DNA of 64,000 nucleotides from Echeneis naucrates (lineage: Eukaryota > Chordata > Actinopteri > Carangiformes > Echeneidae), in the NCBI RefSeq assembly GCF_900963305.1, contig NC_042518.1, positions 1,901,548-1,965,547 of the forward strand, written 5' to 3'. Made by a program: the position numbers and the translations under genes. Every line of letters starts with the position of its first letter. Position 1 is the stretch's first letter. The notes under the pieces are model-generated. The model did not search any database, was not told the DNA's origin, and was given only the letters and a program-made list of their open reading frames with translations. Below, piece by piece: positions 31,151-48,798 of the stretch.

Positions 31151-33345
31151 GAACAAAATAACGGCAGCGCTGAAAACAAACCTCGTTTTCAGAGGCCACC
31201 GCTTCACTGCAGGTCAGGCTGACAGGTTTGTCTCTCAGGTGAGAGGAGAGGACTGAGGTGGCTTTTGTACCAAATTTGTACCATCAGTTGGACACATCTG
31301 TGATAAAACACTGACGTCAGAGCGGTGGAAAAACCAAGATGAGTGAGATGAGGAATGCTGGTTGGACGTGTCGGCTGAACGTGAGATATTTAGGACACAT
31401 CAGAAAATGACACTTTTCGTGTGTTCCAGTCCAAAGTGTGAGCAGGAAAAAACACCCAAAGTTTATTCCCTCTTTAAAATTAATCATAATATTAATGAAA
31501 TACCTGATTGTCATAAAAACAGGACAAGACTTTTTCCATTATTCAACTGAAATCTGAGCAGAACAACAACACAAGGAAACATTTTTCTTTTTTTTCCCTC
31601 CTGGTCTACAAAGAAAAACATCAACCAAATATAAACAAAAAAAACTTTTCTGATGTTTCTTTTTTATTATTATTGTTCAGACTTCAGATTTTCTGATACA
31701 TAAAAATTATTAAAATAATCTTGGAATCTCTCATCTTTTCCAGACGAACAATGAAGGAGTCACTGCATATTACTTAGTTTTTTTCTTGGAATATTTTAAT
31801 TTCTGTATTCTTAATGGAACATTGAACATTAATAAAGTCACGTGAAGATGTCTAAGAAACTATCACAGACAATTTTCATTATTTTCACGTCATTAAAGAG
31901 ACAAACTCATGAAAATAAATGTTTAGTTGCAGCTGTTACCAAAGGAACGACTGTCAAGTCTTACCAACATCTTTGATCAACACACGAGGTGACGTCGATT
32001 CCTCACATTCATCCCACTCTTATCAAACACTGTAAACTGGACTGAACAAGATCATCACCTTAGAATTCAAGTGGCAGGTGCTGTGAATACTGTAATAGGA
32101 TTGTCAAAGCAACAGTAAAAAGATAAAGAGTAGATGACTCATTATTTAAGGCAGAGCTTCACCAGGTCGGACCCCCCCCCGTAGATATTTCAGCTATAAT
32201 CTCATTATCATGCCTTTATCTCAGTGTCTCCCTGAGCTTTTTGCGTCACATTGGCACAATTTGTTCTGAGTCCAGAGACGTTATCTCCAGATGAATATCA
32301 GCAAAATTTGTCTTAAAAAGAAGGAAATGTTTCCTCGCGTCCAGATAAGAAAATATTTTAACCACAATCCAAAGATGTCAGGAAATAAAAACTACGAGGA
32401 ACAGAGCTGCTGCTTTTCAGCCTGTCCAAGAGCTATTTGTTATTGTTATGGCATGATTTCCAGAGTTTCTGCTGAGTTTCTGGGAGGGGGCGGTGTTTTT
32501 GGTGAACAGGTTAACGGGGCAAAGACAGAAACAAGAAGAAGTGAGACTTTCACAGTGACTTTTTTTTTCATGAAAATAAAATATTAATCAGGCTAAACCT
32601 GTTTAAGAGGCAGCAGCAGATTGTGACGATTCTGCTCCCAAAAAACCAACAAGACAACACTTAAGCATTTTCATCTGTCAGACTTTGACTAAAGGAAGAT
32701 GACGCAGAGATAAACAGTCAGACTCTTCCTCTCTGTGAGGAAGATGAGAAAACAGCTGTAAACAACGGCCAAACAAATGAGAAGGCCCAAAACCAGAGAA
32801 AACAAAAACGTAAGAAATGTCATCAACACAAATATCAGCAGAGACCGAGGAAGAGCTGGATCATCGTCCACCACGGCCGTGATCAGCTCAGCTGATTGTT
32901 CACATGTACACAAGTGTGTTTGTGCGTGTACACAAGGGGTGGGGGTGGGGGTGGGGGCTGATGTGGTTTTGCAAAATCTGGAAAAAATAAAAAATAAAAA
33001 TAATAATCAGAAAAAATGTCTGGTTTTGAACAACAACAGAGAAACTCTTCATTTGTGTTCAAAGTTGTTGGAGCTCTGCAGCTCACAGCTTCGTCGTCCA
33101 GATGTGTTGAAGTCAAACTGACACTTCAGGTCAGTTTTGTCCCGGGATGCCTGATGTGGAGAGAATTCTCAAAGTCAGCCGCTGTTAAATCAAAGGAATT
33201 CTGGGAAGAAAAGACAGATTCTCACATTTTTCCAGACTTTGCAAAAAGGAAAAAAAAAGACAAATGATTGAAGCGAAGATGGCGATGCCTGCGTGAACAG
33301 CTCCCAAACTCCAGCAGACGGAAGGACCCACTCAGAACGGAGCCT
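31151..33345 (-). other. crlf3: Probable long 3' UTR or 3' flank of crlf3
   Basis: This non-coding, AT-rich stretch lies between the crlf3 stop and the distal AATAAA. It holds several poly-T/TTATT words (on the plus strand near 31640-31680) and a short 'ggtgggggtgg' tract near 32937-32957. No open frame here carries recognisable sequence. Confidence 0.4.
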
Positions 33346-38728
<5,383 letters not shown>

Positions 38729-38739
38729 CCTCCCACCTC

Positions 38740-41700
38740 CTGACACACACAAGAGAGAAGATTTAAAAGTACGGCCTGAAACCAGACTGGCTCGTTCAAA
38801 AAATTATCAATTCTCAAGAAAACTATGGATTTGAACCATTTGAAAATCTATTTTCAACTCATTGTGGTTGTGAGAGGACAAACCAAAAAGAGTCAGGTTT
38901 TCAGTGAGGTGGAAGGTTAGGCTAAGCTAACTTTAGCTTACAAACCACACAACTGGATCTGGAGGTTCCACAACTTTCCAAACCATTTCTGGCATCGTTC
39001 AAACTAAAATAGTAAAAAAAACTAAAAACAAACAACAGGCATGCATCCCAAAACAGAAGATTTGTTGTTTTGTTCATTTTTAATTTATCATTGGAAACTG
39101 TAACAGGCAGAACTGTGGTCTTTCACTGTCATGTTGATGAACACTGCTGCAAAAATTCCAGCTATCTGAGCTCATGAAAATGCAAAACTGGACTGATAAA
39201 GTTGCCACCACATTATTTGTGCATCTCCATCAGCTGAGCAGGAGTTTCCGGCAGCCACAGAGAAACTACAATGAACAATGCCCATGTAGATAAAGTTGTG
39301 TTCTATCTCACAAAAAGCAGGAACACTGAAGCCCACTGTGTGGAGAGAGGGCCAACAGTTTTCATGTTTATTCAGTGCTGTTGGAAATGAGTCCAACTTC
39401 GTTTTTGTCTAGCTGGATGCAGAATTGTAACAGATGTGAATGGAAGTGTCACTTTTCCAAAAAGATAACAATAACAAATACAATTGTATCATTTGTTTTC
39501 TCAAAATTCATTTTTTAAATGAAATCTCACTCTATTGCATTAATTAACTGATTGTTGACATTGCTGGCGGTTGATTGTTTAAATACTCATCATCCACTAC
39601 ACAACAACAACAACAAAAAAAAAAAAGACACGGTGCGTTATGAGTGAGATGTGTGGCAACAAGAAAACCACTTCCTACAGCAACCAGCGAGAAACTACCC
39701 AACAGTCAGTTAACAGCACTTGGTTTTCTGTACAGAGCCGTTACTTTAAATAAAATCTGGATAAGGACCGCTCAGTGCGGTGTGTCTCTGATACAACACA
39801 AAGTTTCCCTGGAAAAACACAGCAGAGTACGACAAGGCAAATATAATAATAATCACCTTCCTGTGACCTTAACATCTGTTATCAAAGATCACTAGAAAAA
39901 CTGAATCTGGTTATTTTGGTTGAGTGTTAATGTTGGAGCTGCTTGATGGATCTGTGGGACAACTGATAATACAGAACAAAGTAATATCAACACTGCGTAG
40001 AGCTCGTATGGCTTCAAAACAACAACCCATCAGCCACATCAGTGTTGACGTCACGGCAGTCACAAACACGTAAAACTGCTTAGAAAGAGTTTATCTGCAG
40101 CAACAAGCACTTTGTCCACCAGATTACACAAGAGAATTCATTAACGCAAGGAAGCCTTCTAAATATTATTTATGGAGCAACAGAGTGGACTCAAAACACA
40201 CTGGAACAAAAGAGCCACAACACCACTCATAATACTGTACACCATCGAGCTTTCATTAGAGGGTAGAGTGACAGTATACAGCTGATCACACCCAGAAACA
40301 AATGGACAAAACAGCTTAGTTCTCTCGCCACCGTGCACACAGAACGAAACTGAATGAGACAAATTTCCTTTTGCACTACCCTAAACGTCTTCCTGTCACA
40401 AACGTCTACTTTAGCGAAGGAATCAAGGGGATGTCAAACTCAGACTAATTCCACTGTGAAATAATTCAGGAATTATTTGGCTAAAGTTTGCAGGTTTCAT
40501 CTTTAAATGTATTTCACTGACTATAAGTGAGGATTTTTCAGTTAATGTGTTTGGGAGCAGATCTTTGTACAGCCTAATAACAGATTTAATTGATGTGTTG
40601 TACCATAAAATGGGAGCGACCTGGCCACATATGACTGTTGTATGTAACATAGATTGCATGATGATTTAAATGAGCTTCCTTTATGGAAATAATTCAATAG
40701 TCTGCAAAGAATGCTTGAGTTGAATCTTTGCTTAGAGCAGTCATAAATTTTGAATAAGAAAACACACCAGCCAATACAATGTTAGGCTAAACGCCTGTAA
40801 TCTCCCATATCAGGTGCATCAAACCTGCTCAGTTTCGTCTTCAGTAGAGCTGAAAGCAGTGACACAACCTGGCCTCTTGCTGTGGTCGGCCATGCTTCCT
40901 GTACAGCAATTTAAGAGGAAGTCAGTGATGGGGCTCATGCTTCTGTCACATACAGTATGCACAGTGTCATGATGTGGACCAGCTGCACTTCTAATGTTAC
41001 ACTGTGGAAAGGCAGCATCTCTAAATAGTCTACTAAATGCAAAATGAGTTTTTTCAGTGCTCTGGAAAATGGCTACAACATTCATACAGTTCTTTACTAA
41101 CTTATTATCAGAAGGTGTGAGTTCACCCTCACACTGCTCTTCTATAGTAAAGGATCCATGTTGTGTTGCATCTCTATTCTATGGAAACATTTTTGTTCTA
41201 CAGCTAAATAAGAGACAAACTGTGAATTATGTTATGTCATTTCAGAAAAAATATTATTTCTATTTGTAATAAATCCAACTGCATAAGGGTTTATTTCCCT
41301 CTAACTGGGAACATCATTTAAAAACATTACCATGGTGTTGCATTGAAGACCTGAAACTACAGACTGACACCATAAACTCATCAGGAAAACGTTTACTGAG
41401 CTAATAAAACAAAGGAGAAGTAGGGACATTTACCCATAGGTTTCAATAAAGTCTGACCTCTTTTTTACAAGCAGTGAAGTTTCCAGATGATGGTCTTTTC
41501 AGAGTTGGCTTCACTTTTCAGGAGTGTACGTCCATTTTCATGAAGTCTAACTAGATCAGCAGATTCCTTCCTTTAGTCCTTATGATATATGAAACTGACA
41601 ACTGCTGTATAATAAGATAAGTTCATTGACATGACACACACTCATTAAACTGGCCCACTGTTACAGCGACAGACATCCAGTGTATGCAGTCAAACACACA

Positions 41701-43545
41701 TGAATGCAAATGCGGCAATTCAGAATTATGCAGGCATGCACCAGCTTGCTCGCTTTGACATAAACAACACCCACCGCTAACATCGGTCAAGTCCCCCCTC
41801 ACACACAACAAAGTGCCCAGAACAGCAGCCTTTCGTCCATCTATCCACAGCAGAGATCTCTTCTTCTTTCATCCCTCTCCCTATCTTTAATCCTGTAGTT
41901 GATAATCCCCCTCTTTCTCTCCCTAAAACATCCTAAAGACTAAGTAAATGTCTGGTGTTTAGCCAAGCAAACATAAGTCTAGTCGTACTGTAGCACAGAA
42001 ACTGTCTGGGTGTATGATACGGGTGCGGCCACAGGCATTCTGACACAAACCTCCCTCCGTCTTTATTTCTCTAATGTTTTGACGTAACGTCGAGCTGCAC
42101 AATGACCAGCAGTGTGGTACGGGAGAATTTAGGTCAACCTGGATGGGAAGATGCCCCAATGCCCTGCTTTCACAGGGGCAGAAACCACAGCCTGGTGAAG
42201 TCATACTCACACAGCATATCCAACACTGAATATCTTCACAACGGGTTTTTTCTGTGCACTTATGCTGTCTTTTAATCCAGTTTAGCAGTTTTGAAACATG
42301 CATATTATGCGGCCAGCTTTAAGAAAGGAACAATGGGGCAGCAAATATTTCTATTAAATGATCAACTAATCTTAATCGTTTGTTGATGAATATTCCTTGT
42401 CTCATCTCGAGGATGTTTTACCATTACCAGCATTTAAAAAAAGCATTCTGCTGTTTTTGTATTAAAACTGATTCTTTAATTAACAACCTGTTGGAGGACT
42501 GGCTTAATAAATCAGTTACTGCAGCTATAACAGCAGCACAGAGTTTGTTGATATTGTCAGGGACTATTAATACTTAGTGGTGTGAGCCAAATCAAATCCT
42601 GCCAGTCTGGTCTTTCATTACATTTCATCAGAAAGAAGTTTAAAGGCTGCAGGCTGTTCCTTCAGGCATGCTGCACATGTCTGACTAACAGGCAAGTTAT
42701 GAGAGGCATTCAAAGTGCAAACCGATATTATTATTATTATTATTATTATTAGAACAGACTGCTGACAAAACCACACAACAGGAGACATCAGACATGTCCA
42801 AGCCTGCGCTCTTCAACTTCCGTATTTTGGGGATATTTTCAACAAGATACCAAGTCTACCCACCACCATTGATTGGGGATCTAAATTTAACAATGCAAAA
42901 TGCACAATTACACAATTCAGACCACACAGCTTCTCCGTTTTGGTGCTGGACTGTCGGGAGGAGGCTCCAGGATGGATCATGTTCTGATATTTATCGTTGC
43001 TCTGTCGTGCAGAAAGAATTAGGCCAAAACTCCGTTAAAGAGATTTCGCATTTTCAAATTGGCCCCACTGAAATTAAGACCCCGACGAGTTCTAACAAGT
43101 TAAGGGAGACATTTTCTAACTTATTAACATATCAAAGAAAATTCGGCAAAGACACTTTTCACCAAAAAGCCTTTTTTTTTAAACCGTGAAATGTCAACTT
43201 GAAGAGGTGTGAACGTGTTTTAGTGGAAGAAGATGGGGAGAACTACAAAGTACCACAAAAAGTCAGCGGATTCAATGTAAGTGGAACCGTGAAGAGAGCC
43301 GGAGGGTCGGGTTGAGTGGACATTGTGTGAAAACACAAAAATATTCCACTTCTGGAGTGAACATCAGCACATTTTAACGAAGTCTGCCGTTGACTTCATC
43401 GGCGCTAACTGACAAAATGTGGGACTAGCTTAAAACTCGGACAGTGAAACTCGGATCACGTCTGAAGGGGCCAACGGCGCCAAGAAACCTGGATAAATCC
43501 TACAGTCCTGTCCTCTGGTGTGGAGAAAAGCTTCCAAACGTACCC
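38740..43545 (-). other. crlf3: Large 5' UTR intron of crlf3 (inferred)
   Basis: Between the acceptor before the crlf3 start codon and the CpG-rich block near 43.6 kb I find no protein-like sequence on either strand. It contains a dispersed repeat copy (41.29-41.50 kb), an (ATT)n run (42726-42751) and AT-rich DNA. A 131-codon open frame at 42.79-43.19 kb has no familiar motif and no splice partners. Confidence 0.45.
41285..41500 (-). repeat. Dispersed teleost repeat, copy 5 (inverted)
   Basis: It contains 'tttccctctaactggg', 'catggtgttgcattgaagac', 'accataaactcatcagg', 'gtagggacatttacccatag' and 'tttcaataaagtctgacctc'. This is the same block order as the inverted copy at 5.5 kb. Confidence 0.65.
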
Positions 43546-43700
43546 GTTTCAGTGCTTTCTGGAGGCCATTTCGTCCCCAAAGCCGGAGAATCAGCCCGAA
43601 GCCGCCGCTCGGTGTGATGAAGTTCAGCTCAAGTCCGCAGAAAAAGGAAAGTGACACTTCCGCGACTTTGAGAGCAGCAGCCAATCACAGGCGAGATATA
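43544..43700 (-). promoter_or_regulatory. crlf3: Probable crlf3 promoter and non-coding first exon
   Basis: A CpG-rich block reads on the minus strand as a CCAAT-type 'tgattggctgc', an ETS-type 'cgcggaagtg', then an exon ending 'gaaacgg' at 43544 before the donor 'gtacgt'. Such an exon would splice to the acceptor at 38740 ahead of the crlf3 start codon. The only ATG in it opens a 6-codon frame. The assignment rests on orientation, CpG content and splice signals. Confidence 0.5.
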
Positions 43701-43959
43701 TTTGATTGACATAAAAAATAACCAATAATAAATGTGAAGGTGCTGTTCTCACCCCGCCCTTAAAGTAAGCGACCTCTCTGATTGGCTGGGACTGATGAAA
43801 TTAGTTAATTTATGTTCGGACTGTCAGGCGGATCCGGATCCAAAAAAACAAAAACAAAAAGAAACCATCATCCGAGACTTTACTCCTCAACATGTGCTTC
43901 TAAAAATCCAGCCTCCAGTAAGTCTGCTCTTTACACCAAACCTTTTTTTGGTCATCACA

Positions 43960-44040
43960 GCGCGGCTTCATGCTGAATCCTGGCTGATGCGATAATAACA
44001 TTTCCCAGCGTGGGATCAATAAAGTAAATCAATCAGTCTG
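43960..44040. repeat. LINE-type 3' tail remnant
   Basis: 'cccagcgtgggatcaataaa' followed by 'gtaaatcaatcagtc' matches the recurring 3' end of fish non-LTR elements ('ggggatcaataaagta' plus a short tandem repeat). No coding part is attached. Confidence 0.45.
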
Positions 44041-44352
44041 ATTATTAAATCACACTGTTATCTCAGATGTCCTCCATTTTGTTTTGATGTTAAGGCCAAT
44101 TTGAAGTAGGTTATTTTTGTTCATAATTTGGCATGGTGTTGTTTTATCAAATATCATTGTTTTATATTACTTTCTGTGTCAGTGAAGTACAAATGTTTTC
44201 ATGTCTTGTTTGACAGAACGCAGTTACAGTACTTATAGTTGTTGGCTGTTCCTGAGTAAGCAATTTTTATTTTAATGTACCGTGACGTCGTAGAAAATTG
44301 GGAAACATATTTGTACAAAAAAAAAAGGAGATACATAATGAGCTGGATATAC

Positions 44353-44358
44353 TTTATT
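44353..44358 (-). terminator. Poly(A) signal of the APOL-like gene
   Basis: A minus-strand AATAAA ('aacaataaagt') lies about 450 nt past the APOL-like stop codon and would define a 3' UTR of about 0.47 kb. Confidence 0.5.
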
Positions 44359-44804
44359 GTTGTTCTGAGTTGAATATATAAATGATATATTCCATAAAAT
44401 TTGGCACTTTCTCAGTTTGCTTGAGCAAAAAGCTGCTAACCGAACACATATACAGAATGCACATAACATTGTTTTAAAACATTTCTATGAAGCAGTTCTT
44501 GCATCTCTAGAATTGACAGTGATTTAATTTTTCATTGTCAGATGTATGATATCAATGTGTGATCTGAAACATGTATGGTTAAATATATATATATATACAT
44601 GGTGGTAATGGTAAACAGGGAGTTATACAACATCAGATGAATGTGGTCAATTCAAACAAAATGTCTTTGATTTGCCCATGACCTGGAAAAGGATAAGTGA
44701 CAGAAGACAGATAGATGAATGAATATCTTTGATCTGCTCTTATTGTGTTCTTGGAATTGGCAAAAAAAAAAAAACACCATGAGGATGAATCTCTTAACTG
44801 GCCA

Positions 44805-47800
44805 CTACTGAACAATACATTTTCTTCCATCCATTTTATCACGAGGCACAACTTTGTTGACCTCCATTTCTACTTCATAAAATGGCATCTCCAGGATAGC
44901 ATTGTCCTTCTCTGAAGTCAGCAAGCCTTCAATCACAGAGTCATGGATCTTCTGCCACGAGTTCAACTCTGTGCTCCAAAGAGCAGCTCTGGCTCGGATG
45001 AACTGTGAGATTTCAGCCTCAGTGCCCTTGGCCAGACTGATGCTGTCTTTACAGATGAAGAAGATATCCATGCCGAGGAACAGAGCATTGACTGCGATGA
45101 GACCTGCCCTGGCTGACTTGCTGAGAGCGAGAGGCCCTTTTACTGCTGCCTGACCAATATCTGGAATGTCTGCCGCCGCCCTAGGCACATTCCGTAATGC
45201 TTTGCCTTCCTGGGCCACAATCTTACCAACATCCGCAATAACCTCTTCAGTTTTCACCAATTTAGCAGCAGAAGCAGCGTCGACTAAAGCATCAATGTTT
45301 TTTCCAACAAGGCCAGCTTTGCACACCACCTTACCAACTTCCACAGCCATCTCCAGCTTACTTGCTGCTGTCGTTATCACCTCCTCCAAACAATTCTGGA
45401 GAGCCTCCACATCATCCACAAAGGACTTCATGACTCTGCTGGCTTTTTTTTGTTGTGTAACATTTACTCCGAGCTCTGTGGCTGTAGTGATAGCACTGTT
45501 GACTCCGCTGGTGATCCCTAGCCCTATCCCTGTCATGGTCAGAGCGAGAGACACTCCTGCAGTTACAGGAATTAAGGCCAGACCAACAATGGAAAGCACA
45601 CCTCCAACGGCCCCCACTGAGCTGCCTGCCACACTGGAAATCTTTGCGCCCTTATTCATCCTGTCAATTTTAACACTTGTCTGCTCCAGCTCTTTTAGAA
45701 AGTCCAGCATCCCGGGCTGCCGCTTGCTGAACTCTTTGAGGAAGCCATGGCCTGAATCCTCCCGAAACATAAACACTGTCCGGAAGTGTTGGCTCATCCT
45801 GATGAGGACAAAAGAGGAGAATAAATAACAATGCATCTCGAATGTTATTCTTTTTTAGAACAAAAACTTAATGGAGGAAAAAGGGCGGTGCTAAAGGAAA
45901 AGCTGAGGGATAAGTGACACGACAAAAGTGATCCAGAGAGGGACAGGTGGACGAAACATGGACCCCAGAGCTGAAAAGTGAAGCCTTAAACCTACATTCT
46001 TTCTGATGACCACCAGGGGGTGACTCCACACCAGACTGTACTGAAGTCTATGTGAAAATGTTCCCATTTATGCATTTACTCAGTAAACAGTTTTCTTATG
46101 GATTTGTCATTATTATTATGGTTATTAGCAGCAAACAGACCATGAAGCAGGGGATGGGTTAGGGTGTGACTGGAAATCTGTACCTGGACAAAGTACAGAC
46201 CAGGTCAGATCCACCCCTCACTCCTCCTCCAAATAAAAACAAAAAACAAAAAAACAAACACAAGATGGCCAGAAGACCAATTACAAATCGGAGGCTTCAA
46301 AACAACAGCTCGATGTCAAGTCACAGTTGGATCCCACTTGGGAGAATATAATAGAGGCAAAGCCATGTTGCCAGCGAGAGCAGTTCTCAGACTGGGCTGC
46401 GCTGTTGCCAATTAGGAATTTAAACAAGTACATCAGCAAAATAAATTCAAAATCTATGGATACACGAGACAACACTCACCTGATTTCATCAAGCTGATTA
46501 ATGTGGTTGAGCAGCTTCTGTGTGTTGTCTTCAGAAAGGCCCACACTGACGTGCACCAAAGACTCCATAGACACCTCTGGGCAAAACCCACTGAAACAGC
46601 TGAGACAGACAGTTACACTGAGAATCTACAGTCTGTTTCAGCTGCAGAACCATTCTGATCGTGAAGGTGTTTACCTTTTGTCTAACTTCTCACACATTTT
46701 CTTCATGGTCTGTATGTATCGATCTAACTGATACGACAGCACCTCCAGGTTCTGAAGTTTGGGGAGGAAGAAGACTTGTGCATCCCTTTTAAACACCAGC
46801 AGGTAGGGGCAGACGAGTCGAGCAGCACTGATGACAATCTGAACATGTTCAAAGCTGATTCCTTCGGGCAGACGGAGCATCTGGTTCTCCGTGAACACAT
46901 GAAGGGAGGTGACCGCCAGCTTCTCCACTGCATCCAGGAAAGAGTAGAGCTCCTCCAGGCCACCCAGCATGTCCTTCAGCACGGCAGCCAGCTCCTCCAC
47001 GAGTTCTGCACGCCTGCGGTCTGCAGTGATCTGGGTCGCCTTGCTCGCCATGTAGTCCAACATGGCCTTACCTTTCTTCTGTGACCTTGTAACATGGCTG
47101 ATACCCAGGTTGATCTTGTCAGCCCTCTGTTTAATGTCCATCATCATGTTTAATTCTGTTTCTCTCCTGAGCTCCCATTTGGAGAGCATCTCATAGAATC
47201 CCTTCACTGTGTCCAAGTATGTGAAGGTATCTGTGGCGTAGCGGTACAACGCCTCCCGCAGTTCTCTTCGTCTGAAAGACAAACCATCAGTCAATTTTCG
47301 AGATTTTAAAACAAAAAGGAAGGCGGTTGTTGCTGTGCAATAAATCTTTTTTCAAATCATCTTCAACTCAGGGTTGGGGGACAGATACTTGCTTCATTGG
47401 TAGACAACCAGATAAAAGACACTAGAGACACAAAATGACTACAGAAGAGACGAAAGTTCAGACTGAATGTAAGGAAATAATATTGAGCAAAAAAAAAAAA
47501 AAGACCAGTTTCCAACAAAGAAAATAAAAATGAAACAGTGACACCTGGTGTTTAATAATGGTGACTTGGAGGAGTCACCATTATTAAATTAATTATTGCT
47601 TTTACCTTTACTTTTGTATACAAAACATATTATTCACTTATCTGCAGTGGTGGATGGATAAATAAATAAAATAGTCCTCTACAAAATGTAAAGTCTTGCA
47701 TTATTAATTTGGTAGTTTAGACGTTATTTGTAAAAGTAATTACCTGCATGACAATAATTAATTATGCCTAATAATGTATAGTTATAATTTGTATTATTAA

Positions 47801-48284
47801 ATAATGTAAACAATGAAGCAATGATCTCATGCTTCCTCAGTCACATCATAAATCTGAGGGGTCATCAGAGGTTACATGGAGGCACGAATTTATCTTAAAG
47901 TTTCAGATTTTTCCCCAAGTATTGGCTGAATGCACTGATTTCAGCCTAAAACTGTTGTTAATATGGCACTGTGGGCCAGAAGGCCACACTATTTTTTACT
48001 TTCAGTTTTGTTTTGTAACTCAGCATATCATACTGTGTTTTCCTAAACTGTAAGCCAATTAGCTTTTCCAGCTTCCAGGTAAAAGCTCGATGGAAAAACA
48101 ACGTATGAAGTATCATTAAGTAGAAGAACTTAAAACCTGCACTTAAAGGAACTCTTAAGTAAATCTGCTAAATTAATTTAATTAGATTTTCTTACATGTA
48201 TTTCCTATAAAAACAAACTCATGAGGTGTGTTTTCTCCTCTGCTGAGAACAAAAGCAGCTCAGACTTTACCTTGCAGCAGCCAT
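44805..48284 (-). CDS. Apolipoprotein L-like protein with helical N-terminal extension and CaaX box
   Basis: Four coding exons join in frame to 571 aa: 48284-48271, 47271-46675, 46590-46480, 45798-44805. The ATG has a strong context (A at -3, G at +4). Residues 1-240 are mostly helical and charged, with no signal peptide. From about aa 242 the protein is APOL-like: an amphipathic helix ('FLKELEQTSVKIDRMNKGAK'), a Gly/Ala-rich membrane-insertion hairpin at about 295-341 ('SSVGAVGGVLSIVGLAL' and onward), and a second hydrophobic helix at about 472-490. The protein ends CIVQ, a CaaX prenylation motif. APOL proteins associate with intracellular membranes and some act in innate immunity; a role here is inferred. 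The upstream 300 bp carry ISRE- and PU.1/IRF-type sites. In human the APOL cluster and CACNG2 share 22q12.3, which supports the assignment. Confidence 0.87.
45985..46320 (+). repeat. Dispersed teleost repeat, copy 6
   Basis: It shows 'tctgatgaccaccaggggg', 'ctgaagtctatgtgaaaatg', 'tttactcagtaaacag', 'accatgaagcaggggatgg', 'caggtcagatccacccctc' and 'caagatggccagaagacc'. It sits in the last intron of the APOL-like gene and is one of the most complete copies of the family in this window. Confidence 0.65.
47551..47588. repeat. Perfect 16-bp inverted repeat, 6-nt loop
   Basis: 'tttaataatggtgact' at 47551-47566 is exactly complementary to 47573-47588, with loop 'tggagg'. It lies in the first intron of the APOL-like gene. 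It could be a MITE terminal fold or a structured intronic RNA; the sequence alone does not say. Confidence 0.85.
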
Positions 48285-48468
48285 CTTCTCCTCAGCTCTG
48301 TCGTCAGCTTCTCACACAAAAAAGAACAGAGGAAGGTCAGAGGTGGATTTCTGCTCTGCTGAAGATCACCAGCTTGTTTTTATTTTTTGTCTGTTTGTTT
48401 GTTTTGTGGTTTGTTTTGAACACTCCAACAGACCAGCAGCTTCCAGACAGCTCGGGCTTCAGCAGGAA

Positions 48469-48486
48469 GGTTTCGTTTTCGTTTTC
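48469..48486 (-). promoter_or_regulatory. Interferon-stimulated response element upstream of the APOL-like gene
   Basis: The minus strand reads 'GAAAACGAAAACGAAACC', a triple GAAANN array that fits the ISRE/IRF consensus, about 185 bp upstream of the APOL-like ATG and in its sense orientation. This predicts binding of IRF/STAT1-STAT2-IRF9 and induction by interferon. The transcription start is not known, so the site is promoter-proximal by inference. Confidence 0.75.
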
Positions 48487-48580
48487 CACATCACTACACT
48501 TATCAGCTGACACGTCCGTCCTCTACTTCAGTGTGATATTAGGAGCAAATGGACAAAAGGATTTTCCATGATATTGTTTT

Positions 48581-48595
48581 TTTACTTTCACTTCC
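48581..48595 (-). promoter_or_regulatory. ETS-IRF composite element (PU.1/IRF type)
   Basis: The minus strand reads 'GGAAGTGAAAGTAAA'. The first ten bases fit the GGAANNGAAA consensus bound by PU.1 with IRF4 or IRF8. It lies about 300 bp upstream of the APOL-like ATG and 95 bp upstream of the ISRE. Confidence 0.6.
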
Positions 48596-48689
48596 TGGTG
48601 CTGCCTTCGGGTGCTGTCGTTCATTTCCACTCCATTTTCGATTAGACATTAATAATATGATTTATAAAATAAATTAACATTGATTTGCA

Positions 48690-48790
48690 TTGAGGAGGAC
48701 TTTTAACTAGGGACTGAGACCACAAACAAATAAAAATAAATGTCTACTGAGGTAATAAATCAAGAGAGGATTTGGATAATTTTCACATTC
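48690..48790 (-). repeat. Dispersed teleost repeat, copy 7 (fragment, inverted)
   Basis: 'gcattgaggaggacttttaa', 'gggactgagaccacaaac' and 'tactgaggtaataaatcaag' are the reverse-oriented central blocks of the family. It ends close to the start of the hAT-like MITE at 48799. Confidence 0.5.
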
Positions 48791-48798
48791 AACCCAGT

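Noticed and set aside
42794-43189. 131-codon frame upstream of the crlf3 promoter block
   Set aside because: No recognisable protein family and no exon signals; it lies in an inferred intron.
45166-45828. 220-codon frame on the plus strand
   Set aside because: It is antisense to the APOL-like last exon, which has clear family features. The mirror frame is open because of the Ala-, Val- and Ser-rich codons.
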